From Lagopus muta (Eukaryota > Chordata > Aves > Galliformes > Phasianidae), in the NCBI RefSeq assembly GCF_023343835.1, contig NC_064439.1:20407433-20471432 (forward strand): a DNA stretch of 64,000 nucleotides. Direction: 5' to 3'. Position 1 is the first letter of the stretch. Every line of letters starts with the position of its first letter. The notes under the pieces were generated by a model that did no database searches, was not told where the DNA came from, and saw only the letters and a program-made list of their open reading frames with translations. The position numbers and the translations under genes were made by a program. Below, piece after piece: positions 46,918-61,890 of this stretch.

Positions 46918-49900
46918 CTGCACATGAAATGTAGGGCACAACGTGCAGCAAGTGAGCTGTTTTAGAAGTTACTGCTTGAAGGTGGTGGTTGTTGAAAATG
47001 TCATACTGCCTCATTTCTCAAAGGAAAGGTAAAAATAATTTCTTAAACGAATCTGCCCAAAATACAATGAAAAAAACTTCTTAGAGCTCTGAACAGCAAA
47101 TACTGGCAGCCCTGGACCTGTACTTGTAGATGCTCAGAGGTGTTCTCAGCCACAACCATCTCCTTCTCTGGCCAGACAGGTGGTTGGCTGCCTCAGCTGC
47201 TCTGATTTGTACCTGGCATGGGATCGGAACAGCTTCTCCCACAGTGTAAGACAGTGTGCACCGTGATGTGTAGCTCCCATTGGTTTTTCTGCTATTTGCA
47301 GTGTAACATACGGATTAGTGCCCAAGTCATCTCTGCTCTGCTCTCAGCCTGTCCCTAATGGCTTGGGATGCAGTGATGCACGTTGGCGAATTTACAGGCT
47401 GAAGAAATGCAAGAGGGCAGTACTGGGCACTTAACATCGCATTCTGTTAATTTTTATCAGTGTGCTGTAAGTGCACAGTAACTGGTGCCTGGCGCTGCCA
47501 CTCAGCTGTCATTCAGCTAGAGCAATTCCCACCTTCCTCCAGACAATGATCCTGCTTTCCTTAGTTATTACACTCTTGCACTGATGTCTCCTAGTTTAGG
47601 GCGTCTGCTGAAAGATAAGGCGGCTTCATTTCTTATCCCACCCTACTTCTGTCCCTGCATGGCCCTCTGCTATCTTGAAAGGCCGGAGTGCCGTGACTGC
47701 GGGGTGACAGGAAGGTCTGCTGGGAGTGCTGAGGCAGTTCCTTATTTATGTTTGAGCTGTGCAGGCAATACCAGGGAAATGAATGGGTTTGGGAGCCCTG
47801 GGAACAGGAGTGCTGGGCTACAGGGCGAGGCAGGAAGGTGGGAACACACTGCTGGGCGGCTGGGCAATGGACACGTCTGGCCTCACGTTGTGTTTGCAGA
47901 ATGGCTGGCATCGGCTCCAGGCAGCAGGAGTTGCTCTCTTTGCTTTGCTGTAAATTGTGCTCCTGGCAAGTTTGGAAACCTGCTGAGTGGCATGCTGACC
48001 TGGACAAATATTACAGTAGTTTAAAAAGCTACTTGTGGTAATAATGTTGACAGACACTGTGAAGCACAGCAATATACTTGCTCTTGTAGCTTTTCTGTGA
48101 GTACCCAGAGTATTCTTGCAGCTCTCCTCATTTCAGTGTCTGGTGCTGCAGTCAAGCTCATGGTAAATAACTTAAGTTTCAGGCAGTCTCTGGGTTCATG
48201 ATGTATGATTTACAGGAGCCAGAAACACAGATGTTTGAAACCAGAGCTGTATTTTTGTTGTTTTGAGGGATGCCTGTGTGGGGGAAGTGTTACTTCTCCC
48301 CCCCCCTTTCCCCCACTGTTAAAGATTTAATATGAAGAAGCTCATTTTCTTCAAAAGATAAGATTTCCTTTGTTCTTACCAGAAGAGTTATTTCATTCTT
48401 GAGTGTATTGCTAGTTAAAACTTTTTAGAGGGGAATTATGGCACTAGACTCACTCCATGTAAATATTGTTGTTAGCAGTCTGTGTGAAAATTAAAAAATA
48501 CACTTGCTTCAAGCAGCCCAAAGCAGTGTGAGCAAGAGCTTCTAATGGGATGCATTTCAAATTTTTGTATTGCTGCAAGCTATTTTGTTATAATTGCAGC
48601 CAGCTTTGGAATATTAAGTTGGTAAAAACACTTCTAAAAATCAGTTGTTGAAGGAAGAGAACCTGATGCACTAAAGATCATGTTGAACACTCTGCTATTC
48701 CAGACATTTGACTAGATAAGAACTTCCAAGGACTTCCTTCTTTAGATCAGATAATGAATAGTTATCTACTCTTGGCACTCCTTAGCTGCAGTCAGAATCT
48801 TGCTGGAGATCTTGTTTTAATTAGTAATTTTACCTGTGTGTAGTTAATCTTTCATTAATTCTACTCTTCTAAAGCACATTTTACTGTTGCTGCAGAGAGA
48901 TTCCTTCAGTCCCTTTTCTGAAGATGTCTGCTAAGTTGATTTACTTAACTGCATCATGTCACACGTTAACCTTGTGCACAGAAACATCTTTGGGCCTCGA
49001 GAGGTGAAGGCTGAGTAATAGAGCAGAGCTGTTGTTTTGGTGATGTTCTAGGAAGGTAATGTTTTTTCCTTGTACAAGGGAATATGTTTATACTCCCTTA
49101 ATGCATAATTTAAGTGGGCAGTCTAAACTTTGAGAAATTTTTCTGTTGTGAAAAAAAATAAGGAATATACATAAGCTCTTAAGATCAAACTTATAAATAA
49201 GTAATAGCTCAGTAGATTTGGTCATTGCAATGGAGAATCTGTTAACCATGGATGATTGCACATAAACAAAGATGCTTTTTAATATCTGATGCATTCAAGT
49301 CTTAGCAGTCTCGTTGGCAGCTCAGAATGATCAAGTACTATCTTCTTCCCTTATCTCCAGCCTAGCTGCATGGTGGGAAATACCGAAGCTCAAATTTTTA
49401 CAGCTAACATCATGCCAAACTCCTTCTCAGATGATATTTTTTCTGCTCATGCATGCCTGTGCCTTAGAAAACTGTGGTGAATGAATTGCATGCTGAATTG
49501 CTGGAAGAGTGAATGCACAGCAGTATTTCTGACCATGATGCTGATGCTGATAGGCAGAAATTTCACTGCTTCTGTTGCTTTATGCCATTCTGTCTACTGT
49601 TAAACAGGTCAGCAGTTAATAAGGTTGTATTCTAAATAATCCCTTGGCAAAGAGCTATTGGAGATCTGGGGGCTGACCATAAATAGTATATGGCAACATC
49701 AGTTTGAAGGCTTACTTTCTGGTCTATCATTTTGGTCTTTGTTAGTCCAAGTCTTCTTAAAATTCAGAAGAGCTTTGGGCAGCCCAAAGGCTTTGAAGGA
49801 GATGTGTGTGTTTTTCAAAAGGAGCAGCATTTTCTACTGCTCAGCTGTGTCTGTAAGTTTCTCTTACGGAATCTTGAGTGAAGGAAAAAAAAAAGATTCC

Positions 49901-52900
49901 ATTAATAAAAGGCATATCTTTGAAACAGAAGGAACACTTGTTGCTTTGAGAGCTTACTCTCCACAGGCTAGGGAAGATGCTTCTATTGAGCAGAGGATAA
50001 GTTGAGCAGTACAGAGAAAGCACAGGGTCCAAGATGGCATACTGTCCAGGTGAAGGCTGGGTAGTAAACCCACACTATGTGAGAGTCTGACTCTAAGGTC
50101 TTAAGCCCTGCCTTGTGTATTTCAGTCATTAGGGACCTTGTAAAACCATCATGAAGTTGTTTTCAGATTTAATCACCCTTTTCTTGGCACTTTGTGCTTT
50201 TCTTTCTTAAACTTGTGTGAATGTATGGGCAAATGCTGAAGATGGGGTATGGCCTGGGATCTGTGGCGTGGGGCTGTGCTCCTGCACCTGGGACTGCCTT
50301 TCAACCTGCTGGGGAAGCAGACAGCGGCCACCTCAGCGACAATTTCTGTTTGAATTTGAGGCTATTTTCTGTATGTAGACACAAAGTCGCTTGTCCCCCA
50401 AGTGGATGGCAAGCCTGGCTTCTGAATCTATACAATAAAAGTAAGAAAAAAAAATAGTGCAAAGATGATAGGTGGGCATGTAAAACATTCTGTATAGGAA
50501 ATGAAATTTGATTTGTTCCAGGTATGAGTACTAAGGAACGTTCTTCCTCTGCCTTGTGCTCCTTCCCTTGCCTTCCTCTTCCTATCAAGTCAAGCTTTAT
50601 TTTTAATTTTACTTCAATCTGCCAGAAAACAACCTACATTTTCAGAAGTAGACATATAAACAAATCTCTGTTTCAAATATACTTGCAAGCTTGATGTTGT
50701 TAACATCAGTCTCATTTTGTATTCTTAAGCAGCAGGGGGATGAAACACCTCAAATTCAGGGTGTTGTAACTACAAACAAGCACTCACTTTTTAACAGTGC
50801 AGAAACTACTGTAAGAAGCAGATGTTTTGTCTCAGAAGGAGGTAATGCAAAGGAACGTTCATTTCAGAGAAGTATGCCAGTAACTAATTGAACTTGTAAG
50901 TAATGCTGTCTGTGGTCCTCGTATAATATTTGGTTTCAGATTCTTTATTTTAAACTCAGACTGATGGCTTCAGATACAATTTTATGGGGCAGCCATACAT
51001 TGTGTTAACTGGGCCTTTTTGCCCAAGGCGCAAGTAAAATGCTGTGTGTTTAACGTGGTGCAAAACAGAATAGTGGAGAGGAAAAGAACTTAACGATATG
51101 TCTATTGATCCTTTTCTTATCATGAATTATACAGACACCACTATAATAGGTTGTTGTTAGGCTTTACTTCTTTTTAAGCACTGTAGAAGGAGAAGAACTA
51201 TAAACATAGCTATGTATTACATTCATGCTTGAATTTATGTCAGTTTGTATTAGTTCTCAGACTTCTGAGACTAACTTAGTGAATCATTATGATTAGCTTT
51301 CCTCTGCAGGTCTGAAAAGTGTGAGTTTTGTGTTTGCTTGAATCCTCCTGTCTTCTTGCTGCTGCTAGAGTACTGGAATGGGTACGGTTGTGGATTGGAG
51401 ACCTTGGCTTTTGTGCACACACATGGAGACGTGCACACATGCCTGTCTTGCAAGGCCATATGGTACAAATCAAACCTTACCTCATGGTAGTAAAAATGTA
51501 ATGCGTTTTCCACCATTTTCAGTTATATGTTTGTGGTATGATACGCTGTACTTTGAAAAACTTTAGTGGTTGTCTTTTGTAAATTATCATTGTTCTATGA
51601 AAGTAATGTGTTGTCCAGGATACTTGGCTTAAATTTGGTTCTTGGGTTGCTGTGGCTATTTTATAATGCCAGGTGTTGTCATCAGGAGTTGTCTTCTTCC
51701 TTTTCTGCTCCCTTGCTTTGCTCAAAGCAGCTTTGGCTTGCAAACACATGCAGATGTGTTTGTTCTCTCCTTGTTCATGAAATAAATTTGAAAGAATTCC
51801 TTGCTAACAGATAGAAGGCATGTGAGCTAATTGTGTGTATGAGGATGTGTACTTCCGTGTTCTAGCATTTTAAACAATCTGTTGAGGCCTCTAATCAAGC
51901 AGTGCTGCCGCCTTGTCATCTAATCCTGCAGTTTTCGTGCTATTTGCATATTGTCAAGTCTTACAAATTTCCAGCTTTCTTAGGAATAGTGGATATTAAT
52001 GTTAGACTTTTTAATGTTTTTGATGTGTTTCTGTTCAATTGTTATCTTTTTATAAGCCTATACTGCTTAGAATTTTTTCCCTGTTCTCTCTAATAGCTCA
52101 AGAAAATTAATCCTTTACTGTGTGGTAGTGCTTTCAATACCACATATAAATTGTACCTTCTGAAAAACAGATATGCTTAGCAGTAAAAAAAAAGAAACAT
52201 GACCCTCTTTGTATCGTTTTGTCTAAACTAAGGTAAACAGGATCCAAGAGGGAGAGAAGGTATCCTAAAATCTGACTACATCTTGAATTGGATATTTGCA
52301 CAGAGCCAGTGAATTCTGAATTCTGAGCTTTGTGCTAGGTGGTGAGTGACTTTAGTGTGGGTGCATAGTGACCAAAGGAAAAAATATATTGTACTTCCAA
52401 GATTATATGGGCCTGATGACTATGTAAGACATTCACTTAAAGCCACGATACCATGTAACAAGAGAATGGGAGTTCTATGGTTATCTCTGATATCCATGGT
52501 GAGAGTGACAGAATCATGTCTTATTCTGCAAATTACATCACTGAAAATTGATACTTGTGGAACTGCTGCAGGTCCTTGATTCCGAGCTCCTTCAGTACAG
52601 GTAGTACCTCCCTGCAGTGCAGTGGCTGTCACCCACCTGTTTGCTGCTGCTCATTGCTGGAGGCAGTCCATCCTCATGGTAACTCCAGAGATACTTCATG
52701 CTTTGTCAGATTCACTTGAGCTTCTCCAAGCAGCATTTCAAACTGTGTTGCTGCAGTTACACTACCTGTCTATTTGCCCATCTGTGTGCTGTCCTTGGCG
52801 GCATTTCAGACTGTGGCTTGGGCTGCTCTGAGCACAGCTGTTTCAGCTTTTGCCCTGCTCCATGCCCTGTGCTCTGCCCCAGGTTCCCATCCCCATCTGA

Positions 52901-55624
52901 AGTGTCTGAACAGGTTTGGTTGCTCAGTGGTTTCTGCAGAGAGATTCTGAGCATATAGGTGGAATGAAACCCTTTGGAGGGGTCTTTGCTAGCACCCAGG
53001 AATGTGCATGGATGGCAGTGTAGCTGGAGCAGTGTCTCTTGTCACTCCAGTTTAAGGGAAGCCAGGTTAAATGATAATCATGGCAACATCTCTTGGCTGC
53101 TACCTGTTGTGCCTTCAGCCAGACCTGAGTGTTCTTTTGGACATGCTGCAGCCAGACATAGGCCTGTTGTGCTGGCCTCCTGCCTGGAGGATCCCATGCT
53201 GCAGCTCCTGCAGGCGCACTGGGCTGGCAGGGCAGGGCAGCAGGAGGCTGTGCTGATGAATTGTCCCGCTTACCGCAGCCCTGCAGCTGCTTTCTAGGGA
53301 GTTCTGCTGCCACGTTACATGGAGCTATGCAGTAATAAAAGTGAAAGAATGACTCTTTGGAGAATTTTCTGAACTCTTTGGGAGAAATTAAAAATAAAAA
53401 TAATTTTAAAAGTCATCTTACTGGCTTCTATTCAGAAGAATGGTAGCTGCTGTATAGTTGTTTTTGCCTTGCTGTGTGAGTTGGGAACAAATGTCTCATT
53501 GTTGTGCTCTGTGCTTGCAGCTGGCAGATGCTGGACTAACACTGCCTACTGCCACTGTAACTTCTTACTTGGGTCCTAGCTGCTGCAAACAGCTGTAGTG
53601 CGTGAGGGCCCCAGCTTGCGCCTGGGCTTCTGCTGAGCTGTAACCTGTCATGTCGTTGAATTTGTTTTCCTCTTTCCATTGCACAGGGAGATAAACAGCG
53701 GAAACTGCTTTACAGTCCCTCTTAATGCTGCAAGCTGTGCACTATGGCAGAGAAAGTAAGGTGGAAACAAGAGAGTAAAGTTCATATGAGAATGGGAGTA
53801 GCTCAAAGAGGTAAACAGATGAGGATTTGTGAAAAGTACGTGTATGTCTTGCTGACTTTGAATGCCTCTTCTAAATGAAGAAGACATGAATGTATCCTTG
53901 CTTGTATGTGAAATGGATGTCTGTCCTCACTTGCCAAAGGCTGACATTGTGCAAGAGGTTCAGTTGTAGGTGTTCTCTTCAAACTCAGTGTGCCACATGT
54001 CCTTCAGTTCTGGTAACTGATCAGAGATGAGATCAGTGTTTTCTGCATGCTTTGGTTTTACTGTGGCTGGGTTTTAGTACCACACGTTGGCCTTATCTTC
54101 TGAACAAGAAATAGGAGCACTTGAGGTGTTGTACTCGATTGTCTCACTGTGGAAAACTGGTCAGTTCTGTCCCTGTCCCTCCTCTTCACATATCTTCTCC
54201 CTGTAGGAAGTCATGTTGCTCTGCTCTGCTCACCCTTATGCACCACTTCTATATAGGTCATGTCCAATTCCACACACTCCTTTAGTTTTGAGTTTTCTGT
54301 TTATTCAGTCTGTGTCATCTCCTGGCTATTCCATCATTTACTACAGTTGACAGGTTCAGAGGCAAGGTCCCTGCTACATCCTATCTCTGACTGCTGTACT
54401 CACAGCAGATGAGCACGCTGTGACATTCCTCTGCTTGGGTGCTTTCAAAAAAAAAAAGAAAAAAAAAAGTTCCAAGATGGAGGAACTGACACGCTCTGCA
54501 AATTATAAAGCCCAAAGTGCTTAAAGTAACAGCTGCCAAACAGCTTTAACTCTTTACTTTCTGTCTTTTTTATACTGAGTGACCAACACAGATAATATTT
54601 CTTTGAGAAAATTTGAACTCCATCATGAGCTCTGTTGAGAATCAGATGTAAAGTTTTTATTGTGTCATTCTTTAAAGAGTTAAAACATGATAGCAAGGGT
54701 GTTAATCTAGCAAATGCCTTCTGTTCATGTTTTAAATCCAGCATGAACAGACATGGATGTTTTTAATAAAAAGAAAGATACTTAATTCCAAGAAATATAC
54801 AGGTCATATGCCAGAACAAATGCAATTTGTGATTTCTGGTTAATTTTTTTTTATTATTATTATTTTACAATTATTTCCTTGGGGACCATTTGTAATCTTT
54901 GGAGCACTCCATAACTTTCAGTAATAGTCTCAAGATTTTGTGTATTACATAAACTTGAGATTTCCTTGCTAGTCATCTGTGTTTATTTGACTTTCTGAAA
55001 GCTGTTGCAGGCACCAGCAATAGCCTGTACATGATTTTTTGGATCACTATTGTGTTTTTTTTCCCTTTTTTTCTTTTATTTCCTCGGAGTGCAGAGTGGT
55101 TATTACCTGCAGAATATGGGAAGCAAACGTCTGTGATTGGTTTCTCCTCTTGGGTGCTGGCATGCCAAACAACTGGGAGCTGAGTGAGACGCTTCAGTTC
55201 ATGAGTGGCCCAAAAGCTTGATCCTGCTGGCTGACGTGCTGAAATTAGCACTTATACAAAGAAAGAAATGAAAGAATGCTTTACAAACCAAAGACTGAAC
55301 TCATAGGGTTGTTGCCAGAAGAGATGCAGAAAATGCAAGTAGAGAGTATTTGGAAGATGAAGTGCTTAATTCCTATCTGGTTGGTTCAGGAGAACTTAAG
55401 TAACGGCACTGCACTATTAAGCTAGTATAAACCTGGTGATACCTCATGCTTTCCTTCTCTAGACTTATTTATGCAGGCTACATTCAGTTGGACATTTTCT
55501 GGTTTGTGCATACCTCAGTACTGTTGCTCTGGCTTTAATTTAGTTATTATTGAGACATGCTGAAAGGGAAAAAAAGGATAGTCTACATCCATCAGATTGA
55601 GGAAAGCAAGACAGTAACAGTGGA

Positions 55625-55935
55625 GGAGGCAAGGATGGCGGTGATAGAGTGGTTGGGTTTGGAGGGGCCACAGGGCCCAGCTGCTGCTGCAGCAGGGCCA
55701 CCCACAGCAGGTGCCCAGGTCAGGCCGTGTCCAGGCAGCTTCTGAACATCTCCAGAGCAGACCCCACACACAGCTCCTGGGTACCTGTGCCAGTGCTCCG
55801 GAACCCACACAGCACAGACTGCTCCTGGGGTTCAAGGGGAGCCTCCTGTGTTCTGGTCTGTGCCTGCTGCCTCTTGTCCTGGCACTGGGCACCACTGGAA
55901 GGAGCCTGGCCTTGTCTTCACAGTGAAGGAGAATA
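55625..55935 (-). mobile_element. CR1 fragment, diverged
   Basis: A minus-strand CR1 remnant. GGGCCACCCACAGCAGG, GTGTCCAGGCAGCTTCTGAA, CATCTCCAGAGCAGACCCC, GTGCCAGTGCTCCGGAACCC and the CTGCCTCTTGTCCTGGCACT region match, in order, the UTR and RT C-terminal region of CR1 subfamilies. The frame is broken. It is the only mobile element I recognise in the putative first intron. Confidence 0.88.
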
Positions 55936-58900
55936 TGAGGAAAACCTGTGACTTGTAATTATGCCACATTAAAAGCAGCTTTTTCCAAGTTAAACTTAAT
56001 TGGAAGGTGGTGTTACTGATAAGACCTGAAAGGATGCAAATACTTCTGTGTTGGAAAAATTACCAAGCTTTTACTAATTATTCATCTGTTAAAAGATATC
56101 TATCTCGGAAATCATGCCTTGCTTGTTTCCACAAGATCATTAATTCCATGCAAGGACCAGGAAGTGGTGAGTAGTCTGCCAAGTTGTTTTGAGTGGAGTT
56201 TTACTACTTTCATAGCACTTGTCATTAATTAAAATACAGGGTGGGCAGGTAGAAACTTTGGGTGTTTAATAGTTGTCTATGGTCTAAAATGTCTCATTCA
56301 CAGTGTTTTAACACTGCATCTGTACCTTTGGCTATATGTAATTTAAGATGCAGGGAATTGTGGTAGTACTGCTCACAGGGCCATGTGTATGAGCATCTAA
56401 TCCTTATCTGATAAACAGTTTTATAACATCGTCCTTATTCTGCTTCTTCCTCACAGTCAAGTGATCATACTTTCCTTCCAGATGTAACATTCTAAACTGA
56501 TTTTTCTGCAGCGTTTACTGAGTGATTGCTGTTATACAGTTCAGATAACTTTAATTCGTATTTCTCTTCCTCTTCAATCAGCAGTAGTGGTGGTTTGAGT
56601 CACCAGCTGGCCACCTCTGCACTGGATTGGATGTGCTCAAATAATTCTCTGCAATTCTTCAAGTGTAAGAGCAATAATACTCTGGTGAGAGATGGTGCAA
56701 GGCAGCTTGAGCATGAGCGGCTTCAGTTCTACTGATGTTTGTGATTACATCATGTCATGCACTGTATCCAGGATAAGCAGCTGTGTTAACAGTATCTTGT
56801 CCCCTTCAGAGGTTGCCTTATTCTTTTGGATAATATGAAGCTGATGCTATTTACCTGTAGAGAAAAGTTGCTGCAGCTTGCCTGTGCTCAGCACCTCCCA
56901 GAGCCACTTGTTGCTGTGTTTATTCTCTTCAGGTCTGTTTGTGCCACCTGGCACTGCTCCATCACATTCAGGCTTTTTTCTCCTTTCCCAGAAAGGAAGA
57001 AACAGGCGCTTCAGGCCCTGAGTAATCATCTAAACATCAATGTGTGATGACTGGAGATAATAAATGGATTATTAAACTTTGTTTCCAGCTTCTGCCTTGT
57101 TTGTTGATACCTAGCTTGTGAACTGTAGATGAACTCGCTCAGTCACGCTTTTTTTTTTCCTCATGACTTAGTTAACTGATTTCCATTTAATACAGATTGC
57201 TTATGTCAATCACTGTATATATTTCAGCATCTCAGAGTATAGCAGTGTGTGATTTTTGACTTTCCTGTGACCTGATGCTGTGTCTCAGTACCCGCCACAA
57301 ACAAACAAAAAAGAAAAACCCAAAATAGGGAGAAGATGGAAGGTGTGTGGAAGAGAAAGTCTTCAAGTTTTCTTGTTTGGGCTGATTTTCTACAGGACTC
57401 ATGATGCTGTCCAGAGGTTATTCCCATTTGACCTGCTCCCTGTCTTCCAAAATTTTGGAAAAGGTTTTGGATTGTGGGAGGTGCTTGAGTACCCAAGTTG
57501 GTGGGCAATGCTTACCTTACTGCCCTTGCCACTCTATGGATTTAAGTGTGTTTAGAAACAGTTGTGCTTCTCTTGGAGTTGAAATTGTCTTGTCAAAGTT
57601 GATTATCAGAAGAGTATAAGCTTGCTTTGTTGTCACTTTGTTAGTGGCAATCAGAGAATGATCATAACAATGTTAATATTAAACAGAGTAGATACACAAA
57701 GTCATATCCGTGTTATTACCTTACCGGCCTTGAAATAAGCTGTTCCATGGTGCAGTAACCCATAAAGGCGTCATATTTGTCAGGATTGCTAGTGGTCTGA
57801 ATCTCAAATTTTTTACTTGTAGTCTAACTCTTTCCACCTGATGGAGGTTTCAGCATGTCTGCAGATTGTTTTTAGACTTCCAGAAATAGTCCCTTCTTCT
57901 TTTCTTTGGTAGGAAAAACATCTTGCATTTCTTTTGTCATCTCACTGATGGCTGTAACATTGAACATTTCTGACAGTTTTCCACCTATTTTCTGTAAAGC
58001 TGAAATCTTGACCGACAGACTCTAGGGAAAGCTATTTTGAATCTTCAACATGTTAAAATTGCAGATAAACTTAATGTGACCAGTGCTATTATCCTATCCA
58101 ATATTAGTCTGATAAAGACCAAACCTTGCTGTACCTGCAGTAACAAAGCTGGTAGTAGTGTTTCATAAGGATTCTGCTTTGCATTTGGCATTGTAAAAGC
58201 GTTCCTGTGTGACCTAGCACATTAGCCTTTTGAGGAGATATTGAGTATTTTATTCATATTCATAGTTCTTACAATAACATACATAAAGTTTTAATTTTAC
58301 TGCCTTCTTTACAGTGTGAGGCAACTATATATATTACAGTATGGAGTTGTGTATTTAGGGACGAATATGTATAAATTGGAGTCTCATCAGTTCTAAGTTG
58401 CAGAGGAAGTAGAAGACACAGGAACATTGGTCGATCGCAGTTTTTTATGGGCCTTGTGGTGATTCTGCAATGGAAAAAGCAGATGTTGTTGCAGAAAGTA
58501 TTGGGTGAGTTGTTCTCAGAAGAAATGGTAATATTAATACTGCTGTGAAGACATTGGCAGCACCTTCACTGAAGTTTTGGCTTCAGATCTTTTTCCTATT
58601 TGGAAAAGATGAGTTTAAACATTTGGAAATACTTGCTAAGTTGATAAATCAGTCTAGGATGTGCCGTACTTAGGGGAGAACAAAAAGATGAACCAAGAAA
58701 TTTGTCTCAGCAAAATGAAGATGAAGACGAGACCTGTTGAAGACAAGAGTAACACCTAGGAATTTGACCGTAAGAAAACTCTGCAGGAACAGAAATAGCT
58801 ACTGAGGAATGGGGTTCTGGCACAGCATCCTTTTGCGTGGGGGCAGGAGATGTGTAATTACCTTTGAGATGGAACTTGAAAGGATTGAGCCTTTTTATTA

Positions 58901-59182
58901 TGTATGTTTCTTGTGGTGGCAAAGGCCTAGATTTGGCTACCCACAGAATTCCTTTGTGTCCTTTATTCTTATTTAAAATATTCCTACTAAGAATAAAATG
59001 GTAGAAAAAATAAAAACACAAAACATGTGGCACTATAGTGAAGGTCCAGCAAAGATGGTTTTGCCTTTCCATTTATGCTGCTTTCTTAAAATGGAATACT
59101 GGAAAAATCCTTTTCTAAAAATGGCCTGAGGTTACCCAGCCTTTAAATAAAAAAGCAAAAAACAAAACCAGCAAAAGAAATT

Positions 59183-59199
59183 AAAAAAAAAAAAAAAAA
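59183..59199. repeat. poly(A) run of 17
   Basis: Seventeen A following A-rich sequence. No retrocopy body is recognised upstream, so it is listed as simple sequence. Confidence 0.85.
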
Positions 59200-61844
59200 T
59201 TGACTGTAACGTCTTGAGGTTTATGCTTCCTTTTGTATTTATATTGCAGTACATTAAGAGTTGAATGTTAGCATACCTGCATAATTTCTGTACAGATCAC
59301 TCTCTTCTTAAGCAAAATTATTTTTTGTCCCCATTTACTGAATGAGAACTCATATTCCATTGAAAATAGTTGCTGTTTTATTCTCAGTACACATGTAAAA
59401 TTATTAACCTGTGGATAAGAGACTGAGGAAAAATGCTTCTAACCAAATTTCAGTGTTGGTTTGAATGAATATTAAATATTAGAGAATTTTCATTTGTGGT
59501 GGTTTTGGTTATTGTTAGTCATTAATACAAAACCCACCTTTGGATAGCAAAAGGAATGTGCAAACCAGACCAAACTTGTAAATGCAGCCCCTAATTTTGG
59601 GGAAAGTTAAATGGCTGTTAAATGCCCTTATTCTGGCCATTACCCCACCAAGGTGTGACTGCTGCAGATGCTGGCCTAACTGAGCTGATGGAACAAGTAG
59701 TAAGGAAGGAGGTTGTTCCTCAGCACGCACTGTGGTGTGGTGTTATATGCAACACCTGAGGTAATAATTGTAGAAAAAATAGACTCTGGTGCAAAATGTA
59801 CAGTGCTTTAATAATGATCAGTTCTTTTGGTATACAAGTCACATTGCTTTTGAGGGATAGTAGTCAGGCTTCGTTCAGGAAGCTTTCTGTAGTCATTTGC
59901 TCACTGCTGTCCACGATGCCAAAGCTGGGTATTGCACTTGGGAAGGCTGCATTGCTGCATTTCACAGGAGAGTAACTGCAGTCTCCAGTTTCTATCTATA
60001 GAAAACCATGACATCATGGATAGCTAATGTCAGCCTTTCCTTGTGAAATGTGCTTTCTTCTGGGAAATCTCATGTACTCTGCACGATCCTTTGCCTTTAT
60101 TTCACTTCCACATTTTCAAATCAATCAGGTTTTTTTTTGGCTCAGTTTTTTCTCCATGGTTCTTGTTGGGAACTGTTCTTTTGCAAGAATGCTTTGGGTT
60201 ATGGAATATCCTTCTCCAGGAAGTACCCCACAGCTAAAATTCTCCAAGTTTACTGCAAGTAACTATTTTCACTGTTTTAATTCTTATTCATCCAAAGAAT
60301 GTTCTGTTTCAACGTTTGGTTTGCCAGAATTGATTGTTAGTTGGAAAGTGATCCCAAGTGAAATTGCAGAAGTTGATCCCAGGTTCTTCTTCTGCTCTCT
60401 TGCCTCATTTTGTGTCTTGCTTACTGCTCCAGCGTGGTACTTAGAGCCTGCTGAAGTTTTCCTGCAAGTTGATCTTTGCCTGGATAGTTTTCTTGAGCAA
60501 TATCTCATTTTTATCCTTTTTCTTGAAGTGGGTTTCTTCCTTTTTTTCCTCATTCTTTGCTTTAGGGTTTGGTTGGCACACAGCAGAAATATACAGTGCT
60601 GTCCCACAGCTGCTGTGTCTACAAGGGTGGAGGTTTGATCCGAATCAGTCTGGACTGAGCAGTTCTTTGCCTGGGAAAACCATGTTTAGTTGAAATGAAC
60701 TAGATGGGGGATTATTTCCTGAATATCAACATAGCTCCCTCATGGGCAGTTTCTTGTTAAACATGAAATGTCTTAAATGATATATGTTATGAGCAACTTC
60801 TCTCATCTCCAAAAATGCAAAATCAAGAAAAGTGAATGTACTGACATTCCTGCGTATGTGAAGATCAGGGTACAGCTGAATGTTCAGAACCCCAACCCCA
60901 CCACCTTCCAGCTGTGCTGACAGCACTGCCACCCACTGCCCCAAGTCAGTGATTTGATCTGGGCAGAAACTGACCATCCTTTTTTAGGTATCTTTTTAGC
61001 TAGAGTCTGTGTAGCAGCCTGTGCTGGTGGGGAAGGGAATTGAAGGCCTGCAGAGATTTCCCTGGAATTCCCTTCTGGAATTGCTTCTTGTGCCCACTGG
61101 AAACTTTCCCCTTCAATTCTTTTAAAATTGCTTTAAAATATTAGAGCTTGACAGACAGAGTCCTGTCTGTAGAAACACCATTTTCTGTTGTATTTCCAGA
61201 TCTGTTCTCACTTGCAATGCTTGTGAGGAATATTTTGGCGTTGTTCTTAATTATTCCTTGGACTGCTTGCAGAACTATGACCTTGAACAGTGAACTAACT
61301 CTTGGGAAATGGCATAATTTATTATCTGAGTTAATGTTAAGACAATGCTCTTTCCCTTATGCTGTGCTCTTTCATATGTGTGTTATGCAATTCTATTTTT
61401 TGTTTTCTACATTTTGTTTTTTTAAGGCTATCTTAAGTCTGTTTCTCACTGATCTGCAGTATCAAGGCAGTGCCAGAGGCAAATACCGTGTTAGATTCAC
61501 TAGTGGTCTGATCTGCTGTGGAAAATCCTATTTCCATTTTTTTCCTGAATGTTTTGTGGAAGTGTCTGATTCATCTAAATACAAAGCAGAGTGAAAGATT
61601 GTTAATTACTTTATAATAATTTTCTGTTTGGAGGCTGAGCATGGATTAAGCTGTGTCCAAATGCATAAAGAAGCACAGCCTTTGCGAGTGCCAATAGAAT
61701 GGTTTAATCGGGTGAACAAGTGTAATTATTTGAGTTGTTGCACTGGTACATTGCAGTAACTGGCAGCCTAACAAAAGATAACAGGATCACTCCCAGATAT
61801 CATTTGATAGTCCCTGATCTGTTAAGAAAGATTTGCTGTTACTT

Positions 61845-61890
61845 AAAAAAAAAAAAAAAGCAAACGAAAACCAACAACAACAAACAAAAA
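61845..61890. repeat. A-rich/CAA-type low-complexity tract
   Basis: An A15 run followed by irregular CAAA/CAACAA units. Simple sequence, possibly the remnant of a retrotransposed tail. Confidence 0.85.
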
